From NCBI RefSeq assembly GCF_026625125.1, contig NZ_CP113097.1:2108001-2172000 (forward strand): a stretch of DNA of 64,000 nucleotides. The letters run 5' to 3'. The notes under the pieces were generated by a model, which saw only the letters and a program-made list of their open reading frames with translations, searched no databases and was not told the DNA's origin. The DNA is from Pseudomonas putida (GTDB lineage Bacteria; Pseudomonadota; Gammaproteobacteria; Pseudomonadales; Pseudomonadaceae). Position numbers and translations under genes: made by a program. Positions 37,711-46,981 of this stretch are shown here, piece by piece; positions within the stretch are counted from its first letter, which is position 1, and the number at the start of each line of letters is the position of its first letter.

Positions 37711-38992
37711 GATCGCGCATCCGGTACCAGGCCTTGGCTGCAGCCTCCAGTGGGGCAGCCAACAGGTCGCCGCCCGGGAAGCGGCCATTGGCGATGCCTT
37801 GGTACAACGCCAGCAGGTCGTCGTCGCCCAGGATCGCGTCGCTGACCGCGCGCGCCGCTGCCAGGGTCGGCAGCACGCCGTGGCCGGAGAAGCCCTGCAG
37901 CCAGTAGCGCTGGCCGTCACGGCCAATGTCCGGGGTGCGCTGGATGCTGCAGTCGATATGCCCGCCCCAGGCATAATCGATGGCAACGCCCGCCAGTTGT
38001 GGGAACACACGCTCAAGGTAGGGGCGGGTGGCGCTGGCGACATCCTTCGGAATACCGCCCAGGTAGGTGCAGCCGCCGCCGAACAGCAGGCGGTGGTCAG
38101 GCGTGAGCCGGAAGTAGTCGGGTACGAACTGGTTGTCGATCACGCAACTGTTGCGTGGCAACAGCGACCGGGCGAAATCCGCCTCCAGTGGCGCGGTGGC
38201 CACTTGATAGGAGCCGACCGGTAGAAGCCGGCGCGACAGGTTGCGGTCAAGGCGGTCGATGTAGGCGTTGCAGGCCAGCACCAGCACATCGCCGTGCACG
38301 TGGCCGTGGCCGGTGCGGGCGATATAGCCATTGGCGTTGCGCTGGTAGTCGAGTACCTGGCTTTGCTCGAAAATCTGCCCGCCGGCAGCCTCGATCGCGC
38401 TGGCCAGGCCTTGGGCCAGTTTCAGCGGGTTGAGGTGCGCGCCCCGGGCGTCATACAGCGCAGCCTGGTAGCGTGGGCTATCGATCCACTGGGGCAACTC
38501 GTCACGGCCGATCAGGCGCAGGGCGTCGTAGCCCCATTTCTGTTCGGCATCGAGCAGGGCCTGTTCCAGCCGTTTCACCCGGCGTGGCAGCACCGATGTC
38601 CAGAGGCTGCCGGCCCGGTAATCGATATCGAAGCCGTGACGCTGCGGCAGTTCACGCAGTTCGTCGGCAGCCCAGCACATGCTGGCCCACAGGCGTTGGC
38701 TGCGTTCCACACCCAAGGCTTTCTCCAGGGGCGGCATGTCGCATGACCAGCCCAGCAGCGCCTGGCCACCGTTGCGCCCGGAGGCGGCCCAGGCCACCCT
38801 GCTGGCTTCCAGCAGCGTCACACGCTTGCCGGCCAAAGCCAGGCGCAGGGCCGTGTGCAGGCCGCTGAAGCCGGCACCGATGAGGATCACATCGGTGTCG
38901 TGCCGGCCTTGCAAGGTAGGGCGCAAGGGGATGCTGGCGGGGAAGGTGCGTGCGTAGTAACTGGCGACGTGCTGGGCGGATTGCTTGAACAT
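37703..38992 (-). CDS. FAD-dependent amine oxidase (gamma-glutamylputrescine oxidase type)
   Basis: This 429-residue DAO-family flavoprotein starts with an FAD-binding segment, DVILIGAGFSGLHTALRLALAGKRVTLLE, near residues 34-62. AASGRNGGQALLGWSCDM, typical of PuuB-like oxidases, follows, and the C-terminal part has YWLQGFSGHGVLPTLAAARA. PuuB oxidises gamma-glutamylputrescine to an aldehyde plus ammonia and peroxide, acting directly after the synthetase encoded two genes downstream. It is the first gene of the three-gene reverse-strand operon and is divergent from the LysR regulator across a 135-bp gap. Confidence 0.88.
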   Translation of the reverse strand: MFKQSAQHVASYYARTFPASIPLRPTLQGRHDTDVILIGAGFSGLHTALRLALAGKRVTLLEASRVAWAASGRNGGQALLGWSCDMPPLEKALGVERSQRLWASMCWAADELRELPQRHGFDIDYRAGSLWTSVLPRRVKRLEQALLDAEQKWGYDALRLIGRDELPQWIDSPRYQAALYDARGAHLNPLKLAQGLASAIEAAGGQIFEQSQVLDYQRNANGYIARTGHGHVHGDVLVLACNAYIDRLDRNLSRRLLPVGSYQVATAPLEADFARSLLPRNSCVIDNQFVPDYFRLTPDHRLLFGGGCTYLGGIPKDVASATRPYLERVFPQLAGVAIDYAWGGHIDCSIQRTPDIGRDGQRYWLQGFSGHGVLPTLAAARAVSDAILGDDDLLALYQGIANGRFPGGDLLAAPLEAAAKAWYRMRDHV

Positions 38993-39127
38993 GCCTTGGC
39001 CTCGTGAAATTTTTTATGATTATTTTCATGAAAATTTAGCAGCTGATTTTCATCGCGCCAGTCGAGTCACGTTGGCGCTATGATCGGGTGGCCCTACAGA
39101 GGCCCCACGCACCTGCCAGGACTACCT

Positions 39128-40015
39128 ATGCGCCGCCTGCCTTCCCTGACTGCCCTGCGTACCTTCGAGTGCGCTGCCCGCCACGGCCACTTCGGCCGCG
39201 CCGCCGCCGAACTGTGTGTGACTGACAGTGCGGTCAGCCACCAGATCCGCCAGCTCGAGGAACAGCTTGGGGTCACTTTGTTCGAACGCGTTGGCCGCCA
39301 GGTGCGGCCCAGCGCCGAGGCCGAGCGGCTGTTGCATCACCTGCAGCAGGCCTTCGAACTGATCGGCAAGGCCTGTGACGAGCTGCGCGACCCGGCATCG
39401 CAGGCGGTGCTACGGGTGGCGGTGACTGCCGAGCTTGCACAGAAATGGCTGGTGGCGCGGCTCGCCGACTTCAGCGGCCGTTACCCGCACATCACCCTGC
39501 ATCTGCTCGAGCAGCCGATCGCCGCCGGGGCCCCGGCCTTGGATGTCGACCTGGCCATCACCTATGGCACCAGCACACTCGACGCCAGTACACACTTCGT
39601 CAGGCCCTTGCCGCTGCTGCAGTTCTTTCCGGTGTGCAGCCCTGGCCTGTTCAACCAGGGCGGCCTCAAACGCCCACGCGACTTGGTGCGTCATTGCCTG
39701 TTGCACGACGACCAGGACGGCCGGACCTGGACCACCTGGCTGGCTACCCATGCCGACGATGCCCTGCCCACGCGCCAGCTCTACTTCCCGCATGCGGCGC
39801 TGGCACTGGAGGCGGCGCTGCTGGGGCAGGGCGTGGCCATGGGGGACAACCTGACCTGCCAGGCCGACCTGCAGAGCGGCAGGTTGGTGCGGCCTTTCAG
39901 TGCCAGCGTCACCGCGCAGGGGCAATACGCACTGGTGTGCGAGCGCTTGCGCCTGGAACGGGCTGCAGTGGCGCACTTCATCGAATGGTTCATCGAACAG
40001 TTGGGTGATAGCTGA
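39128..40015 (+). CDS. LysR-family transcriptional regulator (GcvA-like)
   Basis: The 295-residue regulator has the LysR winged helix-turn-helix at residues 1-60 (RRLPSLTALRTFECAARHGH, then TDSAVSHQIRQLEEQLGVTLFER). A periplasmic-binding-protein-like effector domain follows. The ATG at 39128 is chosen because it begins the conserved domain. The in-frame extension to 39080 adds 16 residues without a site. It is divergent from the polyamine oxidase operon and upstream of agmatine deiminase in the same direction, so either unit could be its target. Confidence 0.88.
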   Translation: MRRLPSLTALRTFECAARHGHFGRAAAELCVTDSAVSHQIRQLEEQLGVTLFERVGRQVRPSAEAERLLHHLQQAFELIGKACDELRDPASQAVLRVAVTAELAQKWLVARLADFSGRYPHITLHLLEQPIAAGAPALDVDLAITYGTSTLDASTHFVRPLPLLQFFPVCSPGLFNQGGLKRPRDLVRHCLLHDDQDGRTWTTWLATHADDALPTRQLYFPHAALALEAALLGQGVAMGDNLTCQADLQSGRLVRPFSASVTAQGQYALVCERLRLERAAVAHFIEWFIEQLGDS

Positions 40016-40108
40016 ATTGAATTCAGCTATCGCTGAGTTTTCATCGTTGGAAGCGTCAGGCCAGTCAGCGTAGCGTGCAGTCATCACTCACCGACACGAG
40101 GTTGACTC

Positions 40109-41218
40109 ATGGCACGTTCGCTCTCCACTACGCCCAAGGCCGATGGTTTCCGCTTGCCTGGCGAATTCGAGCCCAAGGCAGGCTGCTGGCTCGGTTGGCC
40201 CGAGCGGCCAGATGTGTGGCGCAATGGCGCCAAGCCGGCACAGAAGGTTTGGGTCGAAATCGTCAGCGCCATTGCGTCCAGTGAACCGGTCACGGTTTGC
40301 GCGTCCGCTGCCCAGTACGCCAATGCGCGGCGCCTGCTGCCGGCGCAGGTGCGGGTGGTGGAGATGACCTGCAACGACACCTGGTTCCGAGACAGCGGCG
40401 CGTGCTTCGTGGTCAACGACGACAGCGGCCAAGTGCGCGGCGTGGACTTTGAATTCAATGCGTACGGTGGCTTGGACGGCGGCCTTTATTACCCGTGGGA
40501 CAAGGACGACCAGATCGCCCAGAAAATGCTCGAAATCGAAGGTTTGGACCGCTATCGCGCGCCGTTGATTGCCGAACTTGGCGGAATTCAGAGCGACGGC
40601 CAGGGCAGCCTGCTGACCACTGAGCAGTGCCTGCTCAACCGTAACCGCAATGCCCACCTGGGCAAGGAGGAGGTCACGCGCCGGCTTGAGGACTACCTGG
40701 GCGCCGACCAGGTGATCTGGTTGCCACGCGGTTGCAAGTTCGACGAAACCGATGGCCATGTCGACGACCTGGCGTGTTTCGTGCGGCCGGGTGAAGTGGT
40801 GCTGCAGTGGACCGACAACCGGGACGACCCGCAGTGGGAGATCTACCAGGAGGCGTACGACATACTGCGCAGTACCCGCGATGCCCGCGGGCGGGAGTTG
40901 AAGGTTCACAAACTGCCCCAGCCCGAGGTGCTGCAGTGGACGGCCGAGGAAGCTGCCGGCCTGGACCAGGTCGAAGGCACTCACGTGCGCAAGGCCGGCA
41001 CGCAGATCTGTGCGTCGTATATCAACTACTACGCCGGCAACACGGCCATCGTCGTGCCGCTGTTCGGTGACCGCAATGACAGTGTTGCCCAAGCCACCCT
41101 GGCCGAGCTGTTCCCTGGCCACCGCATCATTGGCATTGAGAACTCGCGGGAAATCCTGCTAGGTGGCGGCAATGTCGCCTGCATCACCATGCCGCAATAT
41201 GCTGGAGGCCGTCGCTGA
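40109..41218 (+). CDS. aguA: Agmatine deiminase AguA
   Basis: AguA converts agmatine to N-carbamoylputrescine and ammonia. The 369-residue protein has the guanidine-modifying fold with WPERPDVWRNGAKPAQ, DTWFRDSGACFVVND, PRGCKFDETDGHVDDLACFV (His and Asp of the active site) and the catalytic cysteine in LGGGNVACITMPQ near residue 358. AguB, the next enzyme (N-carbamoylputrescine amidase), is not in this window, although it often neighbours aguA in pseudomonads. The stop overlaps the following binding-protein start by one base (TGATG), showing coupling. Confidence 0.96.
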   Translation: MARSLSTTPKADGFRLPGEFEPKAGCWLGWPERPDVWRNGAKPAQKVWVEIVSAIASSEPVTVCASAAQYANARRLLPAQVRVVEMTCNDTWFRDSGACFVVNDDSGQVRGVDFEFNAYGGLDGGLYYPWDKDDQIAQKMLEIEGLDRYRAPLIAELGGIQSDGQGSLLTTEQCLLNRNRNAHLGKEEVTRRLEDYLGADQVIWLPRGCKFDETDGHVDDLACFVRPGEVVLQWTDNRDDPQWEIYQEAYDILRSTRDARGRELKVHKLPQPEVLQWTAEEAAGLDQVEGTHVRKAGTQICASYINYYAGNTAIVVPLFGDRNDSVAQATLAELFPGHRIIGIENSREILLGGGNVACITMPQYAGGRR

Positions 41219-42318
41219 TGAAACCGACCCTGCTGGCGGCTGCGCTCGCGCTGGGCTGCGCGGTGTCGGCGGCCCAGGCGGCCGACGCAGAGCAGCCAAC
41301 CGTCAACCTGTATATCTGGGGCGAATACCTTGCCCCGGACACGCTGACCAACTTCGAGAAAGAAACCGGCATCCGTGTGGTTGCCGACCACTTCGACTCG
41401 CTGGAAACCGCAGAGACCAAGTTGCTTACCGGCGGCAGTGGCTACGACGTGGTGCTCAGTGCCGGCCAGCACCTGAGCCGGGCGATAGCCAGCGGTGCGC
41501 TGCAGCCTTTGGACAAGGCGCAGCTACCGCACCTGGCGGGTATCGGTGAGGAGTTTCGCCAGCACATGGCGATGTACGACCCTGGCAACCGGTATGCCGG
41601 GACCTACGCCTGGGGTACCACCGGCGTCGGTTACCAGCAGCAGGCTGTGACGGCGCGCATGGCTGACGCGCCGGTAGGCAGCTGGGCGATGCTGTTCGAC
41701 CCGCACGTGGTGGCCAAATTCGCCGACTGTGGGGTCAGCCTGCTCAACGACCCCAACGAGGTGTTCGCCGCGGTGATGCGCTACATGGGCCTGGACATCA
41801 ACCAGCAGCGCCTGGAGGACCTGAAAGCTGCAGAACTGCAACTGCGAAAGATTCGGCCGTATATCCGCTACTTCGACAACGACCGCAATATCAATGACCT
41901 GGCCAACGGCGAAACCTGCGTGGCGATGTCGTGGAACGGCAACGTGGCGATCGCCCAGGCCCAGGCGCAGCAGGCGGGCAAGGCGTTCAACCTGGCGTAC
42001 AGCATCCCGCAGGAGGGCACGCTGATCTGGCTGGATGCATTGGTGGTGCCCAAGGATGCCCCGCATCCCCAGGCAGCCTGGAAGCTGCTGGACTACCTGA
42101 TGCGGCCGGAGGTGATTGCGCCGATTACCGATACCATCCATTACGCCAACGCGATCACGGCGGCGGACGGGTTGGTGGACCCGCAGATCCGCAACGCGCC
42201 TGGCACTTATCCGCCGGCGCAGGTGAGGGCACGGTTGTATGGCAAGAACGACAACGGCAAGGCGTTCAACCGTGAACTGACGCGAGCGTTCCGCCGGCTG
42301 AAAAGCGGCAGGGGTTGA
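41218..42318 (+). CDS. Polyamine ABC transporter periplasmic binding protein (PotF/SpuD type)
   Basis: The 366-residue exported protein has a signal peptide (MKPTLLAAALALGCAVSAAQA, cleaved after AQA). A type 2 periplasmic binding fold follows: VNLYIWGEYLAPDTLTNFE near residue 30, TGGSGYDVVLSAGQHLSRAI, YAGTYAWGTTGVGYQ and NGETCVAMSWNGNVAIAQAQ. These are shared with PotF/SpuD putrescine- and spermidine-binding proteins. No permease or ATPase genes accompany it. It is translationally coupled to aguA, so agmatine or putrescine binding is likely. It may serve a transporter encoded elsewhere or act as a sensor. Confidence 0.9.
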   Translation: MKPTLLAAALALGCAVSAAQAADAEQPTVNLYIWGEYLAPDTLTNFEKETGIRVVADHFDSLETAETKLLTGGSGYDVVLSAGQHLSRAIASGALQPLDKAQLPHLAGIGEEFRQHMAMYDPGNRYAGTYAWGTTGVGYQQQAVTARMADAPVGSWAMLFDPHVVAKFADCGVSLLNDPNEVFAAVMRYMGLDINQQRLEDLKAAELQLRKIRPYIRYFDNDRNINDLANGETCVAMSWNGNVAIAQAQAQQAGKAFNLAYSIPQEGTLIWLDALVVPKDAPHPQAAWKLLDYLMRPEVIAPITDTIHYANAITAADGLVDPQIRNAPGTYPPAQVRARLYGKNDNGKAFNRELTRAFRRLKSGRG

Positions 42319-42339
42319 CCGGCACCGCTCGCCGGCCCA

Positions 42340-42360
42340 CAGGGGCGCATAGCGCCCCTG
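42340..42360. terminator. Hairpin between convergent genes
   Basis: CAGGGGCGC-ATA-GCGCCCCTG gives nine paired bases with a 3-nt loop, between the end of the binding-protein gene and the end of the convergent hydrolase gene. No T-run follows on either strand, so it may be a Rho-assisted or simple blocking structure. Confidence 0.65.
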
Positions 42361-42368
42361 CTAACGCT

Positions 42369-43367
42369 TCAGCGCCCAAGCCAGTCGATCAGGGTGGTGT
42401 TGAAGCGCCGTGGCTCCTCGATCTGAGGTGCGTGCCCCATGCCCTCGAAGGTCACCAGCTCGCCTTGGGGAATCAGCTTGGCCACGTGCGGCCCCAGCTC
42501 TTTGTACTTGCCGAGCCGCGCCTTGACCTCGGGCGGTGCGATGTCGCTGCCAATGGCCGTGGTGTCCTGGTCGCCGATCAGCAGCAGGGTCGGCATCTTC
42601 AAGTCTTTGAACTCGTGGTACACCGGTTGAGTGAAGATCATGTCGTAGATCAGCGCCGAGTTCCACGCCACGGCTTCATGCCCTGGGCCCTTGTTCAGCC
42701 CCGCCAGCATCTGCACCCAGCGCTCGTACTCAGGTTTCCAGCGCCCGGCGTAATAGGTCTTGCGCTCGTATTCACGCACGCCGTCGGCATCGAGCTTGAG
42801 CTCGCGGGCATACCACTGGTCCACCGTGCGGTAGGGCACGCCGAGGGCTTTCCAGTCTTCCAGGCCGATCGGGTTGACCATGGCCAGGCGCTCGACCTGT
42901 TGCGGGTACATCAACGCGTAACGGGTGGCGAGCATGCCGCCGGTGGAATGGCCGAGGATGATCGCTTGCTTGACGCCCAGGTGCTCCAGCAGGGCATGGG
43001 TGTTGCTGGCCAGCTGCTGGAAGCTGTATTGGTAATAGCCTGGCTTGCTTGAAGTGCAGAAGCCGACCTGGTCGGGCGCGATGACCCGGTAACCCGCCTG
43101 GCTCAACGCATCGATGGTGGTTTCCCAGGTGGCGGCGCAGAAATTCTTGCCATGCATCAGCACCACGCTGCGGCCGTTGGCCTGGCCTTTGGCAGGCACG
43201 TCCATGTAGCCCATCTGCAGGCTCTGCCCCTGGGACTGGAAGTCGAAATGCTTGAGGGGGTGGGGGTAGCTGAAGCCTTCGAGCTGCTTGCCGTAAGTGG
43301 GGGATTCGGCGGCGATGGCGGGGGCGCCGATGAGGCAGGCCAGGGCCAGGGCGGTTGCGCGTAGCAT
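42369..43367 (-). CDS. Exported alpha/beta hydrolase
   Basis: This 332-residue protein has a signal peptide (MLRATALALACLIGAPAIAA, cleaved after AIAA). An alpha/beta hydrolase domain follows, with VVLMHGKNFCAATWE, nucleophile S141 in ILGHSTGGMLATR, an Asp in LIGDQDTTAIG and a His in EGMGHAPQIEEP. The APDQVGFCTSSKPGYYQYSF stretch is typical of periplasmic epoxide-hydrolase- or esterase-like pseudomonad proteins. No catalytic partner genes are nearby and the substrate is unknown. Confidence 0.85.
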   Translation of the reverse strand: MLRATALALACLIGAPAIAAESPTYGKQLEGFSYPHPLKHFDFQSQGQSLQMGYMDVPAKGQANGRSVVLMHGKNFCAATWETTIDALSQAGYRVIAPDQVGFCTSSKPGYYQYSFQQLASNTHALLEHLGVKQAIILGHSTGGMLATRYALMYPQQVERLAMVNPIGLEDWKALGVPYRTVDQWYARELKLDADGVREYERKTYYAGRWKPEYERWVQMLAGLNKGPGHEAVAWNSALIYDMIFTQPVYHEFKDLKMPTLLLIGDQDTTAIGSDIAPPEVKARLGKYKELGPHVAKLIPQGELVTFEGMGHAPQIEEPRRFNTTLIDWLGR

Positions 43368-43442
43368 GGGGGCACTCCGTGTAGGACCATGTAGGAATTG
43401 GCGACTGTAACAGCCGTAAAGGCACCTTAAACGTTAAAGGTG

Positions 43443-43880
43443 TTACCAGGCATGAAACCAACCCAGGGTAATCACCGCTAAGACCAGGTAACGCCCGCCC
43501 TTGGCCAGGGTTACCAGGAGTAGGAAACGCCAGAACGGCTCACGCATGATCCCGGCAATCAGCGTCAACGGGTCGCCGATCACCGGCATCCAGCTCAGCA
43601 GCAATGACCATTGCCCCCAGCGCTGATAGCGCTGCTGGGCACGTTCCAGTTGGCGGGCGCTGAACGGGAACCAGCGCTTGTCGCGCAGGTGTTCGATGGC
43701 CCGCCCCAGCAGCCAGTTGACCACCGAGCCCAGCACGTTGCCCAGGGTGGCGACCAGCAACAGGGGCAGCCAGGCGTCGGGTTGGCGCAGCAGCAGGCCC
43801 ACCAGCACCGCCTCCGACTGCAGCGGCAGCAGGGTGGCGGCGCCAAAAGCGCTGAGAAACAGCGCCCAGAGGCTCAGCAT
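43443..43880 (-). CDS. YqaA-family inner-membrane protein
   Basis: The 145-residue protein has about four hydrophobic segments and the VTT/DedA-like features of YqaA: ATLLPLQSEAVLVGLLL, LLVATLGNVLGSVVNWLLGR, and the central LLSWMPVIGDPLTLIAGIMREP. Family members are inner-membrane proteins of uncertain transport function. The ATG at 43880 shares its A with the upstream stop (TGATG), so translation is coupled to the DUF411 gene. A longer in-frame form to 44093 reads through that gene and is rejected. Confidence 0.88.
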   Translation of the reverse strand: MLSLWALFLSAFGAATLLPLQSEAVLVGLLLRQPDAWLPLLLVATLGNVLGSVVNWLLGRAIEHLRDKRWFPFSARQLERAQQRYQRWGQWSLLLSWMPVIGDPLTLIAGIMREPFWRFLLLVTLAKGGRYLVLAVITLGWFHAW

Positions 43881-44308
43881 CAGTAGTTGGCGACAACGCT
43901 GTCCTGGCCATCCCGGGTTACCCCGATGACCTGATAGGCGTCCTTGCGATCCCCCATTTCCATGCCTGGCGAGCCCACCGGCATGCCGGGCACGGCCAGG
44001 CCGATGAGGTCGTTGCGCTTGGCCAGCAGGCGCACCTGCTCGGCCGGGACATGGCCTTCGACGAACTTGCCGTCGATCACCGCGGTGTGGCACGAAGCCA
44101 GCCGCGGCGCCACGCCCAGCCGCTGCTTCACGGCACTCATGTTCGGCTCGACATGGTCGTTGACGGTAAAGCCGTTGTCACGGAGGTGGCTGATCCAGGC
44201 CTTGCAGCAACCGCAGTTGGGGTCGCGGTAGACGTCGATGGTTTCGCCAGCCTGGGCCAGCCCGGTGATGGCCAGCAGGCCGAGCGCGATCAGGTGTTTA
44301 TGCAGCAT
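43880..44308 (-). CDS. DUF411 periplasmic metal-binding protein
   Basis: The 142-residue protein carries a signal peptide (MLHKHLIALGLLAITGLAQA, cleaved after AQA). The DUF411 domain follows, with the hallmark YRDPNCGCCKAWISHLRDNGF (CxCC), then SCHTAVIDGKFVEGHVPA and LAVPGMPVGSPGMEMG. DUF411 proteins are often linked to copper resistance and probably bind metal through these Cys, His and Met residues. No copper operon is adjacent here. It is coupled by a 1-bp overlap to the YqaA-like gene downstream, an unusual partner. Confidence 0.88.
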   Translation of the reverse strand: MLHKHLIALGLLAITGLAQAGETIDVYRDPNCGCCKAWISHLRDNGFTVNDHVEPNMSAVKQRLGVAPRLASCHTAVIDGKFVEGHVPAEQVRLLAKRNDLIGLAVPGMPVGSPGMEMGDRKDAYQVIGVTRDGQDSVVANY

Positions 44309-44423
44309 GGTCAAACGACTCCTGTGGTCAGGCAGGCGCCCGCCCGCCATGCAAATGAGCTGCAGGATAGCGCAGGCGGCTTTCAGGCGCGATGTGCGCT
44401 GGCATGATCCTCACCCGCAGCTG

Positions 44424-45785
44424 TCAGCTGGCTGAACCGGACATTACATTTTTGTCAGCCAGTTCGTCCTGGCACAGGTCGCGCATCAGCAAGCCGTATT
44501 CCAGCGCTACCTGCTCCGGGATCGGCAGGTAGACCACATGGCCATCCCCGGGCGCCACGTCGAGGGCCTGCTGCTGGCGGCCGTACAGGTTGTGCAGGTC
44601 GAAATGATAATTGCCGCGCGGGGTCATCAGCTCCAGGTGATCGCCTACTGCGAAGCGGTTCTTCACCTTGACTTCGGCACGGCCGTCCACCCGGGCACCG
44701 GTCAGTTCGCCGACGAACTGCTGGCGCTCGGACAGCGAATTGCCCCGCTGGTAGTTCTGGTATTCGTCATGCACATGGCGACGCAGGAAACCTTCGGTGT
44801 AGCCCCGTTGGGCCAGCGATTCGAGGTTATCCATCAGGGCCCTGTCGAACGGGCGCCCGGCGGCGGCATCGTCTATGGCCTGGCGGTACGACTGCACGGT
44901 ACGGGCGCAGTAGAAGTGCGACTTGGTGCGGCCTTCGATCTTCAGGGAGTGCACGCCCATGGCCGCCAGCCGCTCGACATGCTGGATGGCGCGCAGGTCC
45001 TTGGCATTCATGATGTACGTGCCATGTTCATCTTCGAAGGCCGGCAGCTGGGTACCGGGGCGGTTGCTTTCGTGCAGCAGGAACACCTGATCGGTCGGTG
45101 CGCCCAGGCCCAATGTCGGCTCGACCTCGCGCACGATATCGCCGGCCGCGTTTTCAGTAGCTGGGGTGGCGTTGTACTTCCAGCGGCAGGCGTTGGTGCA
45201 TGTGCCCTGGTTGGCATCGCGCTTGTTGAGGTAGCCCGACAGCAGGCAGCGGCCAGAGTAGGCCATGCACAGGGCGCCGTGGACGAACACTTCCAGTTCC
45301 ATGTCAGGCACGTGCTGGCGGATTTCGCCTATTTCTTCGAGTGACAGTTCCCGCGACAGGATCACCCGGCTCAAGCCCAGGCGCTGCCAGAACTGCACGC
45401 TGGCTCAGTTGACCGTATTGGCCTGTACTGAGAGGTGCACAGCCATCTGCGGGAAGTGCTGGCGCACCAGCATGATCAGGCCGGGATCGGACATGATCAG
45501 TGCATCGGGCGCCATGTCGATCACGGGCGCCAGGTCCTTGAGAAAGGTCTTGAGCTTGGCGTTGTGCGGCGCGATGTTGACCACCACGTAAAAGCGCTTG
45601 CCCTGTGCATGGGCTTCCTGGATGCCCAGCGCCAGGTTGGCATGGTCGAATTCGTTGTTGCGTACCCGCAGGCTGTAGCGTGGCTGGCCGGCGTAGACCG
45701 CGTCGGCGCCATAGGCGAATGCATAGCGCAGGGTCTTGAGGGTGCCGGCAGGGGCCAGCAATTCAGGCTTGGCAGGAGCGTTCAT
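44424..45785 (-). pseudogene. trhP: tRNA 5-hydroxyuridine synthase TrhP (YegQ), split by an in-frame TGA
   Basis: TrhP is a U32-family Fe-S protein needed, with prephenate, for 5-hydroxyuridine at tRNA position 34. The frame from 45785 to 44424 is exactly 453 codons, the length of E. coli YegQ, and is interrupted only once. Codon 127 is TGA (45405-45407), where the family has Trp in the sequence QANTVN-W-ASVQFWQ. A single TGG to TGA change explains it. Both halves are otherwise intact: MNAPAKPELLAPAGTLKTL at the start, and the cysteine region CMAYSGRCLLSGYLNK and GTCTNACRWKY in the second half. A sequencing error cannot be excluded. A GTG at 45398 could restart translation, but without the N-terminus of the barrel. 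Confidence 0.9.
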
Positions 45786-45915
45786 GTGAGCACCGGGACA
45801 AAAGGCACGGATGGTAAGGCCCGCATGCGGCGGATGAATTGATTTGAATCAACGCCGGGGTGGCACTTTTGCCCGGGTAGTGTGCACTAATGTCCAGCAC
45901 TCACGAGGAACCGCC

Positions 45916-46980
45916 ATGAACCAAACCGCTTTGCAGAACAAGGCCCTGGCAGTATTGCTGGCGCTGGTGACCATTGCCTTCGGCTGGATCCTGCTGCCGT
46001 ACTATGGCGCCATCTTCTGGGCGGTGATCCTCGGCATCCTGTTCGCGCCACTGCAGCGCAACCTGCTGATCCGCTTCGGCAGGCGGCGTAACCTGACGGC
46101 GGCGGCCACCTTGCTGATTTGCCTGTTGGTGGCCATCTTGCCAGTGATCGTCACCAGCGCCTTGCTGGTGCAGGAGGGCGCTACCCTTTACCAGCGTATC
46201 GAGAGCGGGGAGCTGGATATCGCCGGCTATGTCGAGCGCGGCATGAACATGCTGCCGCCTTTCTTGCAGCACAGCCTGGACAGCATGGGCATGGGCAACC
46301 TGGAAGGGCTGCGCGACAAGATCACCAAATGGGCCACCCAGGGCAGCCAGATACTGGCCACTCAGGCCTTCAGTTTTGGCCAGGGCACTTTCGAGTTTCT
46401 GATCAGCTTCGGCATCATGCTCTACCTGCTGTTCTTCTTTCTGCGTGAGGGCGCAGAGGTGGCGCGGCGGGTACGCCTGGCCGTACCGCTGCCAGAGCAC
46501 CAGAAGCGCCGCCTGCAGTTGAAGTTCAACCGTGTGGTGCGCGCCACGGTCAAGGGCAATGTGCTGGTGGCGATCACCCAGGGCGCCCTGGGCGGTTTCA
46601 TCTTCTGGGTACTGGATATACCCAGCGCACTGGTCTGGGCGGTGCTGATGGCGTTTCTGTCACTGCTGCCGGCAGTGGGCGCGGGGATCATCTGGGCACC
46701 GGTGGCGGCGTATTTCCTGTTGACCGGGGCGATCTTGCAGGGGGTGATCCTGACCGCCTTCGGCGTGCTGGTGATTGGCCTGGTGGACAACCTGTTGCGG
46801 CCGATCCTGGTGGGCAAGGATACGCGGATGCCCGACTACCTGATTCTGGTGTCCACCTTGGGTGGGCTGGCCGTATTCGGCCTCAACGGGTTCGTGATCG
46901 GGCCGCTGATCGCGGCGCTCTTCATTTCCAGCTGGGGGATTTTCGCCGCGACCAAACCGCAGGTGCAGTTGCCTCAATAG
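45916..46980 (+). CDS. AI-2E family transporter (PerM-like)
   Basis: The 354-residue inner-membrane protein has about seven or eight hydrophobic segments. The N-terminal pair is ALAVLLALVTIAFGWILLPYY and WAVILGILFAP. A helical cytoplasmic loop, FLQHSLDSMGMGNLEGLRDK, follows. The C-terminal core has FVIGPLIAALFISSWG and GLVDNLLRPILVGKDTRMPDYLI, the family's best conserved motif. Members include PerM, proposed exporters and cation:proton antiporters. Despite the name, AI-2 export is not general. GAGGAACC precedes the ATG at 45916. Confidence 0.9.
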   Translation: MNQTALQNKALAVLLALVTIAFGWILLPYYGAIFWAVILGILFAPLQRNLLIRFGRRRNLTAAATLLICLLVAILPVIVTSALLVQEGATLYQRIESGELDIAGYVERGMNMLPPFLQHSLDSMGMGNLEGLRDKITKWATQGSQILATQAFSFGQGTFEFLISFGIMLYLLFFFLREGAEVARRVRLAVPLPEHQKRRLQLKFNRVVRATVKGNVLVAITQGALGGFIFWVLDIPSALVWAVLMAFLSLLPAVGAGIIWAPVAAYFLLTGAILQGVILTAFGVLVIGLVDNLLRPILVGKDTRMPDYLILVSTLGGLAVFGLNGFVIGPLIAALFISSWGIFAATKPQVQLPQ

Positions 46981-46981
46981 G

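Noticed and set aside
45405..45407. In-frame TGA in trhP read as selenocysteine
   Set aside because: Homologues have Trp here, TrhP is not a selenoprotein family, and I see no reason to expect a selenocysteine insertion element. A point mutation is simpler.
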